The translations under genes and the position numbers were made by a program. From Tyto alba (Eukaryota; Chordata; Aves; Strigiformes; Tytonidae): a DNA stretch of 64,000 nt. The notes under the pieces were generated by a model that ran no database searches, had not been told where the DNA came from, and saw nothing but the letters and a program-made list of their open reading frames with translations. The stretch covers positions 6,138,001-6,202,000 of the forward strand of contig NW_024881329.1 in the NCBI RefSeq assembly GCF_018691265.1, in the 5' to 3' direction. Below are positions 21,615-39,459 of the stretch, one piece after another (position 1 is the first letter of the stretch; the number at the start of each line of letters is the position of its first letter).

Positions 21615-22002
21615 CAAACCCAAATGGCACTGCACCTGCATTGCCCTTTTTGTAAGTAAATCTTCAGTGTGGTTTAGAAACATGAAAACTTTTACCAGAC
21701 GCGATGGCGGTTCTGTGATGGATCTAGCGTTCACCAGTTGTTTCCCGAGACAGGTAGGAGCATGGGCAGACTTCTGCCTTTCTATTGAGATGGAAATAAG
21801 CTGGTCTTACTGTTGAGGAATTTCAGTGGCCAAATCTTGTTTGAAAAGACAAATGCAGTTACCCTCTTCGTGATTCAGTGCCTGCTTGTGTGTTCTGCTG
21901 TCATCTCTGGGCGCTCCTCATGTACCAACCTGAAACAGCAAAGAACTGACTAGAATCAACCCAGACACCAATCCTGATTTTTTTCCTGTGTTCTCTGTCT
22001 CC

Positions 22003-22008
22003 AATAAA
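22003..22008 (+). terminator. Possible + strand polyadenylation signal
   Basis: AATAAA downstream of the candidate exon at 20651. A further copy at 22653-22658 could also serve. Confidence 0.3.
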
Positions 22009-22399
22009 CACTATTCTGCTACTCTCCATGCCACTATGGCTGGTACTGTTATACCAAATGTTGCTAAAACTGACTCCTGAATTAAACAACTGCACAGTCT
22101 ACACTGAACTAAGCCTTCCTCAGTATATGCAGAGAAACTTCTTAGGCTGCTTCGTAGATGAATCTGCAAATTCTTAGTATGTTTATAAATGTTACACAGA
22201 AACAGAGTTGATTGTATAGCACTCTTTCCGTTTTGAACAGATGAGTCTTAGGTCAGCATCATAAATGGGTGACACCAAACCTCACCAGATGCTCACAGTC
22301 ATACTTCTGGGGAATGGAAGTCGTGTTGATTCATTTTTTTTCTGGTCAGAGCTGTTATTAGACTAGTTTGATTTCAGTTTATTTTTTATCTGTCCGTGC

Positions 22400-22650
22400 T
22401 CTATTTATTTATCTTTGGAACTGCTGCTCCTGGGGCTTTCCAGGCTGGCTGCCCAGGGAGAAAAGCCCTTGGGTGAGGTGGTACCTTCCCCTGAGGGGAG
22501 GGGGAAAGCAGCGGTGAATTCCAGCCCCTCCTGAGAGCCAGTGTCTGCTGCGCTGCGTGCGGGGAGGCTGCGAGAGGCAGAGGAGGCAGAGGGGTCAGGG
22601 GGTGTGCAGCAGTTTGCAGCCTACAGCTTACGTCTGTAATCACACTCAAG
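22400..22650. other. GC-rich patch near the convergent gene ends
   Basis: Gene-free, GC-rich and purine-skewed on the + strand (for example ctgaggggagggggaaagca). Nothing coding is recognised. It precedes an AATAAA at 22653-22658. Confidence 0.35.
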
Positions 22651-23039
22651 GCAATAAACAGCCAGCAGCCACATCTCAGAGTTTAACAGTGAAATGCTGG
22701 TTTAAGTGTAGCTCGAGTGTCTAAGTAGCAAAAAACTGGTATCAGTCCCTTCGGCAAGCGGATGTTTTGGAGAGGGCCTCTGTCTCTTCCTAGAGAGAGA
22801 GCAGCGTTCCTTCGTCAGGGTGAGGTTTTCTTGCTTCACAATGTACAAGCAACTTTAATTTCTGTCTATGTATTAGGAACTAGCAGTACTGGGAAAACAA
22901 AGAATCAAGTCAGTATTGGAAGAATTAAAAAGTCCATACAAATCAGCTACAAATCACTGACTGGTAGTGTAGAATGACTTTCAAAATTTTGTATTAAATG
23001 CAAATATAGTAAAACAGATTAATCAAAATCTACTCGGTT

Positions 23040-23066
23040 TTTATTTACAATCATATTACTTTTATT
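23040..23066 (-). terminator. SMAP polyadenylation signals (two)
   Basis: AATAAA on the - strand at 23066-23061 and 23045-23040. Cleavage is expected near 23015-23040. The nearest + strand AATAAA (23130-23135) lies inside this 3' UTR, so opposing transcripts could overlap. Confidence 0.55.
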
Positions 23067-24392
23067 TTTTCCGTAACGTAACTTATTCCAAGTCCTCCCC
23101 CAATAACTGATGCTGCAATGTTTACATTCAATAAACCTATACAATAGTACATACTGCCGCTTTCATGTCAGCCAACTGGCTTGCAAGTGTTGCCTGCACG
23201 TAAGTTGTATATAGAAATGGAAGATTCTCCACAAGTGTCTGGAGTGTTTCCTGAAACACTGCTGTGGTACAATGAGGCTGTACTAGAGGTACAGATCAGA
23301 TGTTCTGTTCTCCCAGCAAGGAGAGGCAGTTGATCTGTCTGATGTACAAAGAAAAAATGAAGTGTAAAAAGTTCTGGTATTTTGTTAATCATGTGACTAC
23401 AATAAACTGTAAATTTGCAGAGGAATGGATCTGCTTAATTCTTGCTGGAAGGGGTTACTGGAACTCCTGTCTCTTTAAGCATATCAATTTGGAGAGGTAC
23501 AACCTTTTTGTGATAACTGACTTAGACCTCCAAGTGATACATGTATGGGGAGAAAAGGGAGAAGGGCTTGCATACTTAACTCTGTACTCTATATTTAAAA
23601 AAGCTAAAGGATTTGTATATACTTTTCATTATCAAAGTATATCTTCTCTTTCAAAGTAAACTGGTTTCTTTGGGAGGAGTTACTTTTAGTAACAGCTCAG
23701 TACTCTAACCAGGAGCCAATAATTCAAAAATCACTCTTTTCTACTGTACGGTATAAAGAACTACAGCTTACCCCCACCTCGTTATAAAGCCAAAGCAGCA
23801 ATTAGAGCCTCTGTTCTATCGCGCGTTTCTAAAACATCTTCTCCTGTGCAACCTGCTGTAGGACTTCAGATGGATACAGGGAGTAATACTGTCACAGAAG
23901 TGAGTGATTTCTCCTCTTCGCCCTGTCAACACTAGCATCTATAGACAAAATCATTGTTTAAAGCTCTAGTACATCACAGAATTGTGCCGATACTGGTATT
24001 TTACAACTAATGCAACATCCAGTAATTCACATGTAATCTTAAGAGTTAAAAACTCAAGACTGGGGTACTAACTAAAGAAACCACTAACATGAAGTTTCCT
24101 TATCTGGCATGGAATAAGAGGAGGGATAGTTTAGATAACATCGTAGAGATTGGGCAGGAACAAAAAGAATTTATTTCTCCATCCAGTATTTTATACACTT
24201 TACAAAAACCAGGAATATCACTGTGCCCATAAAAATGTTATCCATGGCAACAGAAAGCAAATACTACTTTTTGTCATCTAACGGGGTCTTTTTAAAATCA
24301 TAATACAAAGATTTGTGCTGTAGCAGTCCTCCACTTTGCACTGTAACAATAAGGCTTACTGTACTTTAAATACGAAGCTGTTACATCTGCAG
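23040..24392 (-). other. C11orf58: SMAP 3' UTR
   Basis: About 1.35 kb from the stop codon to the first good cluster of reverse-strand poly(A) signals. AT-rich, with no open frame of note on the - strand. Confidence 0.6.
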
Positions 24393-30660
<6,268 letters not shown>

Positions 30661-30670
30661 GAGTAGAATA

Positions 30671-30696
30671 GATTTGATTTGATTGATTTGATTTCA
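30671..30696. repeat. (ATTTG)n-like simple repeat at CR1 3' terminus
   Basis: Repeated gatttgatttgattgatttg directly abuts the CR1 3' end at about 30697. CR1 ends in short tandem repeats, usually ATTCTRTG; here the unit has drifted or differs. Confidence 0.65.
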
Positions 30697-31905
30697 GTTG
30701 GAAGGGACCTACAACGATCATTTAGTCTAACTGCCTGATCAATTCAGGGCTAACCAAAGATTAAAGCATATTATTAAGGGCATTGTCCAGATGCCTCTTA
30801 AAGACTGACAGGCCTCAGGAATCAACCACTGCTCCAAGAAGCCTCTTCCAAAGTTTGACCACCCTCTCGGTAAAGAGATGCTTCCTAATGTCCAGCCTAA
30901 ACCTCCCCTGACACGGCTGTGGACCATACCCATGTGTCCTATCCCAGGGAGAAGAGCTCAGCACCTCCCTCTCCATGTCCCCTCCTCAGGAGGCTGTAGA
31001 GAGCAATGAGGTCGCCCTTCCGCCTCCTTTTCTCCACACTAGACAAACCCAAAGTCCTTGGCTGCTCCTCACAGGACATGCCTTCCAGCCCTGCCACCAG
31101 CTTTGCTGCCTTCCTCTGGACGCACTCAAGAACCTTCAGATCCTTCTTAAATGTCGGGGCCCAGAACTGCACACAGTGCTGGAGGTGAGGCTGCACCAGC
31201 GCTGAGCACAGCAGGATAATCCCCTCTCCTGCCTGGCTGGCTGTGCTGTGTTTGGGGCACCCCAGGATGGGCTTTGCCCTCCTGGCTGCAGGGGCACGCT
31301 GCCGGCTCATACTGAGCCTGCTGCCCACCAGCACCCCAGATTCCTTTCTGCAGGGCTGCTCCCCAGCCACTCCCCTCCCAGTTGATACTTGTGCCCAGTG
31401 TTACTCCAAGGTGCAGAATCTGGCATTTGGACTTGCTAAAATTCATCCCACTGATCATTGCCCAATGCTCCAACCTACCTAGATCCCTCTGCAAGGCTTC
31501 TTGTCCCTCAAGAGAGTCAACAGCACCTCCCAGTTTGGTATCCTCAGCAAAAAGGCTAAATGGTGCATTCAACTCCTGCATCCAGATCGTCGATGAACAC
31601 ATTGAACAGGACTGGCCCTAGGACTGAGCCCTGCGGAACACCGCTGGGGGCCGGTCGCCAGACAGATGCAGCCCCATTCACCACAGCCCTTTGCAACCAG
31701 TTCACCCAGCGCACCATGAACCCCCTCATCCCAGGGTTGGACAACTTGTCCAGAAGGATGCTGTGAGGGACAGGATTAAAAGCCTCACTAAAATCCAGAA
31801 AAATTACATCCACCACCTTCTCTTCCTCCACTGGGCAGGTGACCTTATCCTAGAAGGATATCAAATCAGTTAAATGGGACTTTCCCTTTGTGAACCTATG
31901 CTGAC
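30697..31905 (-). mobile_element. CR1 LINE, 5'-truncated, about 1.2 kb
   Basis: Oriented on the - strand with its 3' end at about 30697. The 3' part is typical CR1 (gttggaagggacctacaac at 30698 on). Farther in, the reverse strand still encodes reverse-transcriptase blocks. Frame 31831-31556 carries [18 protein letters not shown] and [20 protein letters not shown]. The overlapping frame 31602-31147 carries [20 protein letters not shown], in which the catalytic [FY]ADD core reads F-A-E-D. Frames are broken, so it is inactive. The 5' limit near 31905 is where similarity fades. Confidence 0.92.
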
Positions 31906-31909
31906 TGTG

Positions 31910-34900
31910 GCAGAACTTTCTTTTAACTTGCAGTGATCTAAGCTTCATTTCTTTGCACCTACTTATCTTTAGTGATTTGTTTGGTTTAGTGTCTTCTATT
32001 CACAAGTTTTTATTCTAATTTTTATTGGCTTTGTCACTACAACTGTTAAACATTTCGGATTTGAGTTAGTAAGTTTATCCATCCACCTGTCTAGCTCTGT
32101 TTCATCAAGGAAATTTTTGGATTTTAAAGGTTGGAAGGAAGGAAGAACAAGGTAGGCTATGCCTGCTAATGCTGGGTGTAGTCATCTGCAAGGCATAAGA
32201 CCACACTCTGCAAAGAGTGATTAGGGGCAAACATAGCGTTGAAGACCTACACAGCATGTAGATCCCATAACATAAAGGTCTACACGCAGTGTGAAGATGC
32301 TGGTGGACAACACAACTCATAAAGGAAGGGTGATCAGTGCCTTACAAGTAACTGCTCCTTACGCTGAAGCAGCTTGGGGCGGGTGGTGGTGGTGGGCCTG
32401 GTTCCATTAACTCACTTTTAGCTGAGGTGATCTGACTGCTGGTCAGAGCTGATTCCAGCTTTCAAACAGTTCGGGGGACACCCTGCGGTGGCTGCCTTCA
32501 GTTTTCTGCAAGTAGTTTTTTTATGCTCTCCCCGTAGCGAATGAGAAGTTCCTATAGTGCTCCTGAAGTTAGGCTTCTGCTCTGAACTGTCTCTGAGGGG
32601 AATCTTTGTGCTTGGGGGATGCACTAATCCTATCTAAGTTTGTTGTTATGATTTCCTCCTTACAGAGCTAAAAAAATGTGTCATTACAATGTTTGCTTTA
32701 TTTTTTTGTGAGTATGGCGATTAAACTCTTCAGCCATTTTGATACTTTTTAATATTTACCTTGAGCCTTGTTGTTCAGATGTCACCCATTGTTCTTTTGT
32801 AGGGCTGAAATCCAATGCAAGAAGAGTTGATACGAAAATATTCTGGAGGATGGAGCACAAAAGTTCAGCAGATCTAATAATGTAGAAATGTGCTGGTATA
32901 GCCCTTCCACTCCTGGGTAGGTAGATTCAGAGTTAAAAATATATGTAGAATATCATTATTTTCAATAATTATTTATACAGAGCAGCACTAGGATAGTGAT
33001 GTTTCAGTTAATGTTCACATATATTGCACTGCTTGGCTGTGCAAAATCACATAGAAAGGCACAGCTGTTACACCTGTTTTCTACATTTTCTGTAGTTAGT
33101 GTTTGACAATGATAAAGAGCAGGAGGGAGCATTAATATGCGAGAATGTTATACTTACAACTTTCACTTTGTTTTAGTGTATTTAAATGTATAGAATATTA
33201 TATAATGACTGTAATAGTGGGTTACTTTAAATTTCAGTATATAAAAAATTATTTCAAACAGAAGGGGAGTAAAAATGGGAAAAATGTAAAAATAACATCA
33301 GTTTATACATTAAAAAACTCTTTTTTTTTTGAGCAGTATCTGGCAGCATTTTTAGTCTGTTAATAGTAATTGTGGTAATCTAACACCAGTGCAATTGTAC
33401 CTTTTCCATTTTTTTAAGATAAGCTTTTATTTGAGTTTCTGTACTGTTATGCCGAAAGACCTGTTCCTTAATAAAAACAAGTATGAAATGTTAGCTTCAT
33501 GGCTAGGGTTCCCTTATGGGACAAACTGAGGTTTGCCTTTGGAAAAAAAAAAAAAAAAAGTGTAAGAATATGAGACTGTTAAACTCTAAATCATCTATTA
33601 TAATTGGGTCTTACTTGTGGCTTATTGTTAAATTCAGGTCTTTTTCAGGACAACTGAAATGTACTGATGGTTATATGGCTGACTAGTGGCTTGGTAATTT
33701 AGTTTTAGTTTACATTTTGAATGATGATTTACTGATGATCTTTTAGTGAGAAGCTTTTACAATTCTTTTTCCCTTAGTTTATTGCTCACTTGGAGTAAAA
33801 ATGCTCTGTTTTTGCAGAAAAGAATCACCTTAATAAACAAATACATCCCTAGCATTAAATGGCATCCATCCACTTATGGTGTAACTTAAAAATGGAGTGG
33901 TCTGACCGCTAACAAAAATGTGGTTTCTCTCAATAGCAGACTGGTTATATAAAGGTTTCACTTATCTTTACAGAGCTATTACAGGTAATTCTGAGGACAT
34001 GTGTCTGATGAGCTTTATATAATCCCGATAACACTAGTAAATGATAAGAAAGGAGTTCTGAAAATCATTTCATGCTAGGATCCAATGTTATATTTGCTGT
34101 ATTCTTTTGAACAACTGAGAAATATAATGATTTGCAGGAGAGCAAGACAGATTGGGTTTCTAAGAAGAAACCTGTCTTCTCCAATATGTGAGACTGTTTT
34201 AGAATATGAACAAAACCTTTGATAAGGCTCCTGGGCAGTATTTGTGTGAGTTTTTCACATTTCTTTGACATAGTCCCTCTGAAGAGACTATCCTGCAATT
34301 GACAGTCAGTTCACAGGAGCTGAGATCTTTTCATAAAGCGGAAACTGGCTACGATGCAAAAATCAGACCTCAGCTACATGACTATCTATCACTGTAGCTA
34401 AAGAACGATAGGGAGGAATGTTGAGGTTTCTTGTTGGAAATGGAACAGAGATAGACAATAAGGTGAGAGTGAAATGAGGTGAAATGACAAATAAGGTAAC
34501 AAAATTATTCAATGTCATGTACAACTGTACTGTCTCTTAGACTTTGCTGTATATTTCTGCTTCTGTAGTGAGCTCCAGTCTGTGGATGGGAACCACATTT
34601 AGGAATGAAGGGTAGGTGAACACCAGCTCTGTTACAGGAAATACCAGAAAAACTACCTTAGTGAAGATTTTCCACTCCAGTCCAATTCCAAGTTTTGAAC
34701 CTCAGCACTCTGTATTGTAAAAACTTACAGGCAGACAACAGGAAAGCTAGGTATGACACCTGAGGCTTAACTAGATCTTGCAGAAGCAGTTTCATGTTTG
34801 AAGAATCTTCAAAAAAAATTTTTTTTTTTTTTTGAGCTCTCTGTATAGAGGTAGGGTAGATTAAAGTAGAACTAGATCTGCAGCCAAAAGAATTATTTAA

Positions 34901-34985
34901 TTGTGTAATGTGATAAGGATATCTTTGCTGTGCAGTGACCGACTAAGCTACAGTAACAAAATTATCATATGGTGACTAAGATGTT
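31910..34985. other. Gene-free interval
   Basis: AT-rich, with a poly-A run at 33542-33559. No exon or recognisable transposon. By synteny it is SOX6 5' territory. Confidence 0.45.
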
Positions 34986-34989
34986 GGAC

Positions 34990-35200
34990 AGCCTTGGCTT
35001 GGAAACAGTGGATTTAGAGTTGAATCTTCTCCTGTTAAAGTGCTGGCTCCACCCAAGACTAAGTGGCCTTTGGTAAATAATCTCACCTTTCTGTTTTATC
35101 TGTGAGATTACCATAATATATCTACATGCCAGCATTAAGAATTAATTAAGGGTTGCATAATGTGTGTTCAAAGCAATGTATAAGTGCTAAATATTAGCTA
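34990..35200 (+). mobile_element. MIR-type ancient SINE relic
   Basis: The order of blocks matches MIR: tggctccacc (from GGCTCTGCCAC), ctcacctttctgttttatct (from TTTCCTCATCTGT), gggttgcataatgtg (from GGGTTGTTGTGAGG), then gcaatgtataagtgct (from TAAAGCGCTTAG). Diverged but in order over about 200 bp. Confidence 0.65.
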
Positions 35201-35204
35201 TAGT

Positions 35205-38200
35205 GTAATTGGACTACTGTAATTTATAATATGCTGTCTGACATTGGCATATAAAATAGTATCAACCTCTTCTCAAGTGCTGTAGAATTTTTAATTGTTA
35301 CTAATGATCTTCTGATACCCAAAGTAGCTATCACTGTAAGACAGGGAATGCTGCCAGTATCTGTCTGTAGGAAAGCTTAACAAGGAAACTACTGATTTTT
35401 TTTAGCTTGAAAGAAAAAAAAAATATGTATGTACACACGCACCTACTTTAAGTGCACAGTTTAAATTAAATTTGGTTTAGGCAGAAAGTTTTATTTCTTT
35501 TTAAGTAGAAACAGGACATTACCCTAGCATTTCAAAACAGTTTCATCTCTTTCAGCATATTTTAAGCTGAAAACGCTTCCTGTATTCTGACCAGTTTTGC
35601 TTAGTACTTGTAACTGCAATATGTAGAGGTTGCCACAGGGAAGAGTGGAAAACACTCTATATCACTGGAGGTGGGGAAATAATTTTTTTAATTGAAATAT
35701 GACTTACTCAACATACTTATTCAGTGTGTTTTAGTGGCCCAATGGCTGCCAGAAGTTCAATTCCAACTTCTTGCTACATTTTGTTTTAAGGGGTTGGGAA
35801 GAAGGAGAGACAAGCTAATAGGGAGCAAAGAGATGTCAACAGAAGGATTGCTGAGAAGCGAGCATCAGTTGAGGGAAGGCAGCCATAGCTGTTAACATTT
35901 TAAAAGCCCTTTCAAGGACTAACAAAATAAAGGATAGAGATGTCCTCATCCTGAAATGGCTTTTATATTTCTGAACTTGTTATAAAAGCTTTTCTTAGAA
36001 CACTTCCCTTCTAAAACCAAAATAGTTTCTATAGTAAACAAGACAAGCAGCACATCAATACAAAGGCTATCTTCACTTACTTTTATTTCTGGGCTTGTAG
36101 AACAGGCCATTATTCAATACCACAGAAAAAAGAATTGTCTCAGTTTAAAAACTGAAGAAAACAAAGAACGGAGGAATAACGTCCTTGAACCTAGCACTGT
36201 GCAGGCTTCCAGTACCTTTGCATATAATAGGCTTTGTCCTCAATAAAGAGATTTTTTTCTAATTCCCATTTTTTAATGTCATAAAAGGAATGTTAGGACA
36301 TGTTTTTCTAGGTACAGGCCTAGTGCAGACAAGGACCCAGGTAGTTTTTATATCAGTGTAGCCAGTCAAGGCCAACCATATATCTCTTACTTGGAGTTGA
36401 TGTGAACCAGCTACATCAAAATAAGGAAATATAGCACTTTGCTTCCTCGAAGATTTTAGATCATATTAGACTGACTAGGCCTCTTCATTTACCACTGCAC
36501 ATGGTACAGTGCTAGAATATTGTACCTGAGTAAAAATCATTTTTATTGCAATGAAGATACAGCTTTATATATCTCAATTCTTTTCCTTATTTTTCTTTTG
36601 TGCTCACTAACACATAAAAGCACCAATAAAGACAAGACATTTCACAGAAAGTACCTGCCAAATTCAATTATTTGACTGTGAGTCTGAATGATGAGACAAA
36701 ATCTTCAGTATTATCAGAATGAATTGCGTTTTTTTAGAGTGAAAACTCTGTAGTTCCTTCCTTTGGTTTATCTTCTGTTTCAACCATCTGTAGTAAAGCA
36801 GAATACTTTAAGGAAAGGGGAATCTAACATTTCCAGCTGTTTCTTTTAGGGAATTTAAGTTACTGGGTAATTTGAAAATGGCATGGACAAACCACTGCTT
36901 ACCATACTTCAGTGACTAACACTCTACTGAAAAAGGTTGAACAAAATTAACATTAGCCTTTTTTGAGTCATGTGATGCTATGAAAGCCACTCTCTGAAGT
37001 CCGTTGAAAGTTGTCTATATACAGAATTTGTCTCTTCTTATAATTATTCCTGTTCCTAACACCTTTGAATCTTTTACTATATGGGCAAAGAAAAATTAGA
37101 AGGAAATGTAATTGGTGTGGGAAGACAGTGACTGTGTGTTCTCCTTCCTAACCCTGTACAATTATAGTAGTTCCTCCTCCCCAGGGACTTCAGTAACATT
37201 TGTGGAAGTGGTCAGTAGAAAGGAATAAGAAATAACACCAGGTATCTTTATACTCCTGTTTTTTACTTGATCCAAAATTCTTTGAGAGAGATTTTAAAGC
37301 TGTGAAAAAAATGGGTATGTTAAAGCTGGTATCTCTGCATGGTTCCCAGGTCAGAGTTCTTTTATGAAAGTGAATGTTTCTGCTTGACTTTCATTATCAA
37401 TGGAGCACACAGATTTTTCATATGCACCCAGTGTCCAAGTAAACTTTGAAGACCACTGAATATTTTCCTTTTCTGACAATATCTGCATTTCCATGATAGA
37501 GCTATATCACAATACTGTCTGCTGCCCCCACATCAGAAAGATTTTTCCTCCTGCAAAAACATTTTCGTTAATTTGTGTCTTTACAGTTCCAAATATGTGA
37601 TCATTCTTTACCCCTCTTATTTACAGGAGCCCATAGGAAGATGAATTAACTCCATTGTAGCCAGTTTGTATGTGTTCTGGTGACTTGTCTTACTTAAAAT
37701 GTAGGCAGCATGTCTCCTTGACAGTGCTGAGTTTTGCTCATTTTAGCTACTGGAAGATCTTTACTGTACAAAAGAACATGCAGATATGTATTTTCTTTGT
37801 CCACATACTGGGCTCATGGATTATTAATTGTGTATCAGTCACAGCCTATTGGCTTTGACTGACTGCAATAAACACAAAAATAAAAGGGAAATTCATGATC
37901 TTCTTTTACCTGTTTAACACCAACATCTTATTTCTTACATCAGGTCTTTAAAGTTAATATAGTGATCTTTTCAAGCTATATATTAATAAACTATAAACTA
38001 TCTGGCAACTTTGCCAAGAACCTGCTGTGCACTCTGCCTATAATGAAGTTGACTTTACAGTTTTGGTATTCATTCTCTTATAATAAATAACATTAAGTTG
38101 CAGGTGCAGTACTGCAGCAATTTATGTACACTTTGACTTTGAGCACTGAAATTCATAGACCAAGCATCAGGATATTTTTAATAGTCTGAAATAAAACATT

Positions 38201-38700
38201 TTAAATAAATTAACCTAGAGATGAAAGATCATGTCCTCTTAATATCATGATATTTATGATAGATCTGGGACTCTCATGGAATTGCGGATCCTGACTACAG
38301 GCAGGACACTGTCCTTTACATTAGGACAGTGGTTGTGACATACAGACACAGTGTGCCAGGAAGAAAAATATGCTATTCTACTAACTATATGCCACCTTCC
38401 TTGTTTTTCTGGGGTCATAGCAGGTGCCTTTTTCTATTTTAAGTAATGCATTTTTTCTAAAGCATTTGGGATACAAAGTAGGAAGGCTTAGTATAAATGC
38501 CATGTATAAAGCTGTTAATTTACTAGAAGTAAGTTCTGTACAAAAGACCGAAGCCTTTGTTTGAAAGAAAAGCTGAGAAAAGCAAATGTAAAGCTATATG
38601 CTGTCCCTAAGTAGTTTAGCGAGTGCCTAGAGTGCAATATTCATAAACGTCCCTGTATATGGCGTTAAAACTGGTATGTGTATCATACAGAATCATCTCG
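35205..38700. other. Gene-free interval
   Basis: AT-rich, with no supported exon or repeat. Confidence 0.45.
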
Positions 38701-38703
38701 TAT

Positions 38704-39455
38704 ATCATAGAAACATAGAATTACGTAAATTGGAAAGGACCGCCAGGGGTCATCTAGTCCTACCTCTTGCTCGATGCAGGTCCGATTTGAACGGGTTGCC
38801 CAGGGCCATTTCCAGTCAAGTTGGAGTGTCTCCAAGGATGGTGATGCCACAGTGTTTCTTGGCAACCTGGCCCAGTGTTTGACCACCCTCAAGGTACTTT
38901 TTTTTTCTTTATGTTGAATTGGAATTTCCCATATTTCAGCTTGTGTCCACCGCCCCTTGTCATGTCACCGTGCACCTTTCTCAGGAGCCTTGCTCCGTCT
39001 TCCCTACACCCTCTAACTGGGCAGCTGCAGGCAGCAGTAAGCTCTCGTCTTCACCTGCTGTTCCCCAGGCTGTGCAAACCCAGCTCCCTCAACTCCTTGT
39101 ATACCGTGCTGCAGCCCCCTCGGTGTCTCGGTGTCTCTGCCAGGCTTGCTCCACTGTTTCAATATCTGTCTTGTTCTGGGAAGACAAGAGTTGGAGACAT
39201 TGCTCCCGATGCAGCCTCACAAGTGCCAGAAAGAGGGAAATTATCAGGTCCCTCAATCTGCCGGCAATGCTCCTGTTAAAACAGCCCAGGATGCTGTTGG
39301 CTGCCTTTGCTGCCAGGGCACACTGCTGGCTCATGATCAGCTTGTTGTCCACAGGGACCTCCAGTTTTTTTCTTGCAAATAGGCTTTCTAGCCAGTTGGC
39401 CCCCAGCCTGTACTGTTGCATGGGGTTATTCCATTTCAGATGCAGGACTCTGTAT
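38704..39455 (-). mobile_element. CR1 LINE, 5'-truncated, about 750 bp
   Basis: The + strand begins catagaaacatagaattacg and tggaaaggacc and continues gggttgcccagggccatttcc, the reverse complement of a CR1 3' end. It proceeds through the 3' UTR into the C-terminal coding remnant (ending near cccagcctgtactgttgcat at 39405-39425). It belongs to a different CR1 lineage from the copy at 30697, judged by its 3' end. Confidence 0.9.
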
Positions 39456-39459
39456 CTTA

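Larger units (their letters stand above)
20651..22020 (+). other. Candidate 3' UTR exon region of long PLEKHA7 transcript
   Basis: It follows the strong acceptor ending at 20650. No long coding frame fits: joined directly to exon 9241-9383, it would add D-L-P-E-L-W-T-P and stop. The first downstream AATAAA is at 22003-22008 and another is at 22653-22658. A non-coding last exon is the simplest reading. The mini-LTR at 21536-21614 lies inside it. Confidence 0.3.
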
